NCBI RefSeq assembly: GCF_004208535.1
Contig: NZ_SGIS01000015.1
Location: forward strand, 43,785 to 107,784
Source: Sphingomonas populi
GTDB taxonomy: Bacteria; Pseudomonadota; Alphaproteobacteria; Sphingomonadales; Sphingomonadaceae
DNA length: 64,000 nt
Reading direction: 5' to 3'
Under the pieces are notes generated by a model. The model saw only the letters and a list, made by a program, of their open reading frames with translations. It did no database searches and was not told where the DNA came from. The translations under genes and the position numbers were made by a program. Shown one piece after another: positions 61,420 through 64,000 of this stretch. Each line of letters opens with the position of its first letter. Position 1 is the stretch's first letter.

Positions 61420-62085
61420 ATGAAGACCGTGCTTGCAGGATTGAGCGTCGCTGGCATTGCGACCTTCGCACTCTCGGGTGGCGCAGCGAGCGCCGAGCGC
61501 GCGGTGCCGGTCCCGGCGGCGTTGCACGACGTCGCCAAGACCGGCGGTAGCCAGGTGGCGGTGCTGGCGGGCGGTTGCTTCTGGGGCATGGAAGCGGTGT
61601 TCGAGCATGTCAAAGGCGTGAAATCGGTGACGGCGGGCTATGCCGGTGGCACCGCGCGCACCGCCACCTACGAACAGGTGAGCAGCGAGACCACCGGCCA
61701 TGCCGAGGCGATCCGCATCGTCTATGATCCCGCGCAGGTCAGCTACGCGACGCTGCTACGCGTCTATTTCTCGGTCGCGCATGATCCGACCACGCTCAAC
61801 CGGCAGATGCCCGACAGCGGCACCAGCTATCGCTCGGCGATCTTCCCGCAGACCCCGGCGCAGCGCGCGGTCGCGGCCGATTATATCGCTCAGCTCGGCC
61901 AGGCGCATGTGTTCAAGGCGCCGATCGTGACCAAGCTGGAGAGCGGCGGTTTCTTCCCGGCCGAAGACTATCACCAGCATTTCTACGACCGGAACCCGAC
62001 CTATCCGTACATCGTGCGGTGGGATAAGCCCAAGGTCGCCGCGTTCAAGGCCGGTTTCCCGTCGCTGGCGACCAAGGCGGCGTGA
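61420..62085 (+). CDS. msrA: Peptide-methionine (S)-S-oxide reductase MsrA, exported
   Basis: 221 residues with a signal peptide (KTVLAGLSVAGIATFALSGG, then AASA) and the MsrA fold: LAGGCFWGMEAVFEHVKGVK with the catalytic Cys, SAGYAGGTA-type loop, [33 protein letters not shown] and FFPAEDYHQHFYDRNPTYPY. It would repair periplasmic proteins after oxidation. ATG 61420 is chosen because GGAGA is eight bases upstream and begins the signal; ATG 61405 also starts the frame but is the end of a 20-base palindrome. The resolving Cys pattern differs from the cytosolic MsrA at 58045. Confidence 0.9.
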   Translation: MKTVLAGLSVAGIATFALSGGAASAERAVPVPAALHDVAKTGGSQVAVLAGGCFWGMEAVFEHVKGVKSVTAGYAGGTARTATYEQVSSETTGHAEAIRIVYDPAQVSYATLLRVYFSVAHDPTTLNRQMPDSGTSYRSAIFPQTPAQRAVAADYIAQLGQAHVFKAPIVTKLESGGFFPAEDYHQHFYDRNPTYPYIVRWDKPKVAAFKAGFPSLATKAA

Positions 62086-62120
62086 GCTAAGGACCGGCGA
62101 TCGTCGCGATCGACAGCCGG

Positions 62121-62600
62121 TCAGGCGCGGCGGCGCAACGTCATCCATGCCGCTGCCGCGACCGCGATCAGCACTGCGGTTTGCGACAGAAGCACCGCCG
62201 GCTCACCTCCAGTCGGGGCGAGCGCGTGCAGCGCGGGAATTTTCTGGTAGCTCTGCACCACCAGCACCACCATGTTGAGCCACTGCGCGATCAGCGTCGT
62301 GGCAAGATAGACTCGCCGCCACCCGCCGCCGAGCCGGGCACCATACAAAGCGTATAGCGCGACCGCGAGCAGCACGAGCGACACCGCGCCAAAGATGTGC
62401 GGCGGCCCGATCGGTTTGGGCGGGAACAGGAAGCCCGTCGCGCTCGTCAGGATCGTGAAGGCGAGGAACACCGCGTTGACGGTGCCGGGCCAGCGCCCGC
62501 GTGACACGGCAATGAAGAAGATGATGCCCGCACCGATCGCGATCAGGCTGATCGCGACGTGGAGCAGGGTGAACGCATGTACCGAAAGCCCGAGAACCAT
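62121..62600 (-). CDS. Conserved membrane protein of unknown function
   Basis: 159 residues with about five hydrophobic helices. It begins MVLGLSVHAFTLLHVAISLI and includes TILTSATGFLFPPKPIGPPH, YALYGARLGGGWRRVYLATT, and LIAQWLNMVVLVVQSYQKIP. The His and Pro in PPKPIGPPH are conserved-looking, but I do not recognise a family with a known role. ATG 62600 has an AAAGGAA ribosome site; an upstream frame to 62645 lacks one. It diverges from the small protein at 62772 across an AT-rich gap. Confidence 0.78.
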   Translation of the reverse strand: MVLGLSVHAFTLLHVAISLIAIGAGIIFFIAVSRGRWPGTVNAVFLAFTILTSATGFLFPPKPIGPPHIFGAVSLVLLAVALYALYGARLGGGWRRVYLATTLIAQWLNMVVLVVQSYQKIPALHALAPTGGEPAVLLSQTAVLIAVAAAAWMTLRRRA

Positions 62601-62747
62601 CTGCGTTCCTTTCGATCGTACGCTCCAATCATAATCGAAATCCACCCCTGAAGCGAGTCAGTTATGAAGGCGTAACGAATGCAGATATGTTTATAATGGC
62701 GGGTATAAAATATTATTTTACCGTGACTTAATCGATTGTCGCCGATA

Positions 62748-62770
62748 TGGACGCAAAAAAAAGGCGTCCA
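62748..62770. promoter_or_regulatory. Hairpin with A-tract loop next to the start of a small gene
   Basis: TGGACGC (62748-62754) and GCGTCCA (62764-62770) pair perfectly around a loop of eight A and one G. The loop and right arm contain AAAAGGCG, the only ribosome-site-like sequence before the GTG at 62772, so the hairpin could mask it. Effect is inferred. Confidence 0.4.
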
Positions 62771-62771
62771 T

Positions 62772-63056
62772 GTGTCGTATAAAATGGCCCTCGGTGCTGG
62801 GTTCCTCGTCGTCGTCGCGGTCGCAATCCCCCATCTAGCCATGTTGGCCGCGCCGGGCGCGGACGTGCGGCCCGTGTTGCGGGTGGTGGCTTCGACCGCA
62901 CGCCTGCCCGCGTTCGTTCCCGCGCCGGTGATCTCAGCGCCAACCGCGGTCGCAGCGGATGGCGGCCTTCCCGAATCCGACACGGTCTACGGCGATGCCA
63001 AGACCGCCGATTTCGATCCCGAACATCCGCCCGCGCGCATGGGCGAACCCGGCTGA
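62772..63056 (+). CDS. Small protein with one membrane helix, unknown function
   Basis: 94 residues. An N-terminal helix (ALGAGFLVVVAVAIPHLAML) is followed by a Pro/Ala-rich stretch with AFVPAPVISAPTAVAADGGL and an acidic tail DTVYGDAKTADFDPEHPPAR. It probably spans the inner membrane once, with the tail outside, or is a secreted peptide. Start is GTG 62772 or ATG 62784. No family recognised. It lies 49 bases before ung. Confidence 0.6.
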   Translation: MSYKMALGAGFLVVVAVAIPHLAMLAAPGADVRPVLRVVASTARLPAFVPAPVISAPTAVAADGGLPESDTVYGDAKTADFDPEHPPARMGEPG

Positions 63057-63104
63057 CGCTTGCGTGTTGACAGGCGCGGTGGCGATCCGCCAGCAAGCGC
63101 CGAG

Positions 63105-63806
63105 ATGAGCGACCGCATTACCCTCCATCCCGAGTGGCGCACCGCGCTGCAAGCCGAGTTCGACAGCCCCTATATGGCCGAACTCAAGGACTTCCTCGTC
63201 GCCGAGAAGGCGGCGGGCGCGCGCATCTTCCCCAAGGGCGGCGAGTGGTTCCGCGCGCTCGACCTGACCGCGCCCGCGTCGGTGCGCGTCGTCATTCTCG
63301 GGCAGGACCCTTATCATGGTGAGGGGCAGGCGCATGGCCTGTGTTTCTCGGTGAAGCCCGGCGTGCGGACGCCGCCGAGCCTCGTCAACATCTACAAGGA
63401 AATGCAGGCCGATCTCGGCATCGCGCCGGCGCGGCACGGGTTTCTGGAGCATTGGGCGAAGCAGGGCGTGTTGCTGCTCAATTCGGTGCTGACGGTGCGG
63501 ATGGGTGCTGCCGCCTCGCACCAGGGGCGTGGTTGGGAGCGGTTCACCGATGCGGTGATCCGCATTGTGGCGGCATCGCCCGAGCCGATCGTGTTCCTGC
63601 TGTGGGGCGCCTATGCGCAGAAGAAGGCGGCGTTCATCGAAGATGTGACGCGCGGCGGGCGGCATCTGGTGCTCAAGTCCGCGCATCCCTCGCCGCTGTC
63701 GGCGCATAACGGATTCCTCGGGAGCCGGCCGTTTTCGAAGGCCAACGCTTTCCTGCGCGAACAGGGCCGTGAGCCGATCGACTGGGCTTTGCCGGCTATA
63801 CTCTAA
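63105..63806 (+). CDS. ung: Uracil-DNA glycosylase
   Basis: 233-residue family 1 uracil-DNA glycosylase removing uracil from DNA as the first step of base excision repair. Motif [21 protein letters not shown] holds the catalytic Asp and His neighbours, [20 protein letters not shown] is the uracil pocket region, and motif B is [20 protein letters not shown] with the second catalytic His. Length and order match E. coli Ung (229). ATG 63105 gives [11 protein letters not shown]. Confidence 0.96.
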   Translation: MSDRITLHPEWRTALQAEFDSPYMAELKDFLVAEKAAGARIFPKGGEWFRALDLTAPASVRVVILGQDPYHGEGQAHGLCFSVKPGVRTPPSLVNIYKEMQADLGIAPARHGFLEHWAKQGVLLLNSVLTVRMGAAASHQGRGWERFTDAVIRIVAASPEPIVFLLWGAYAQKKAAFIEDVTRGGRHLVLKSAHPSPLSAHNGFLGSRPFSKANAFLREQGREPIDWALPAIL

Positions 63807-63820
63807 CAATGCTCTCACAC

Positions 63821-63892
63821 CCGTTCGTGTCGAGCGAAATCGAGACACCGGCCACAGCGTTCGTGGCTTGTCCCTCGACTTCGCTTGTGTGT
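63821..63892. repeat. Family A palindromic element at the right edge
   Basis: Left arm CCGTTCGTGTCGAGCGAAAT and right arm TTGTCCCTCGACTTCGCTTG, the same motif as at 12853, with some mismatches. It follows the ung stop after 14 bases. Nothing else is recognised to the window end. Confidence 0.7.
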
Positions 63893-64000
63893 TGGAAATG
63901 TGCATACTGGCGATTGCCGGGACGGGGTGGCCACCCCGTCCCGGCGGCGGATGTGAGGCCGTTCGACTTCGCGATCTTGCAAGATCGTTGCTGAGCAGGG

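Overview
The window is a 64 kb stretch of a high-GC chromosome. Gene content and style (KdpFABC with KdpDE, a BamF-type lipoprotein, a TorF-type porin, class I fumarase, mtnBDCA, GTTC-type SOS motif, many GTG/TTG starts, and 'CGAGCGAAGTCGAG' palindromes) suggest an alphaproteobacterium, most likely Sphingomonas or a near relative. That assignment is inference from family resemblance; no rRNA lies in the window. Almost all of it is ordinary chromosomal housekeeping sequence, with no prophage, integrase, transposase or CRISPR array.

Layout. 1-4604: tail of a Bcr/CflA-like exporter, then an AttEFGH-like ABC unit (ATPase, fused double-FtsX permease, secreted AttH lipocalin). 4605-12505: high-affinity potassium system, read leftwards as a 27-residue membrane peptide, kdpF, A, B, C, D, E with overlapping stops and starts. 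13068-17497: class I ribonucleotide reductase nrdA and nrdB, separated by a repeat-bracketed DUF559 nuclease and three small genes. 17951-25152: glutathione transferase, PAS-GGDEF-EAL-PilZ protein, fumarase, repeat-bracketed GIY-YIG nuclease, EamA transporter and a metallo-beta-lactamase-fold hydrolase. 25426-34219: two small exported proteins, uvrB, HigBA, DedA, and ileS-lspA-bamF. 34304-37841: porin, metC-sseA, queF. 37976-47971: a GT4 glycosyltransferase and GH130 enzyme behind a perfect FNR/FixK-type box, a GT4/flippase pair, OPT transporter, lipid kinase and phosphoesterase. 48080-51103: methionine salvage mtnBDCA directly downstream of tRNA-Gly. 51196-64000: ICMT-like methyltransferase, gshA, rsmE, rnr, a potassium channel, two msrA genes, galE, an M20 peptidase, small membrane proteins and ung.

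The most striking thing is a set of at least five families of short palindromic elements. One 86-88 bp family occurs four times, and two copies bracket a GIY-YIG nuclease gene. Another, built on CCCTCTCCC/GGGAGAGGG hairpins, brackets and partly encodes a DUF559 nuclease between nrdA and nrdB, and has also inserted in frame inside ileS and inside rnr, so two essential-type enzymes carry repeat-encoded peptides. I propose, as inference, that these are REP-like elements spread with help from a small nuclease, by analogy with REP/RAYT pairs but with different enzymes. ileS also carries a separate AT-rich, codon-atypical block in its editing domain.

Other points of interest are the upstream kdp micropeptide, a reductase with no visible ATP-cone in either subunit, the FNR-box-linked GT4-GH130 pair, and the tRNA-Gly/mtn junction. 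All coordinates were read by eye; similarity claims rest on recognised motifs, not on searches.
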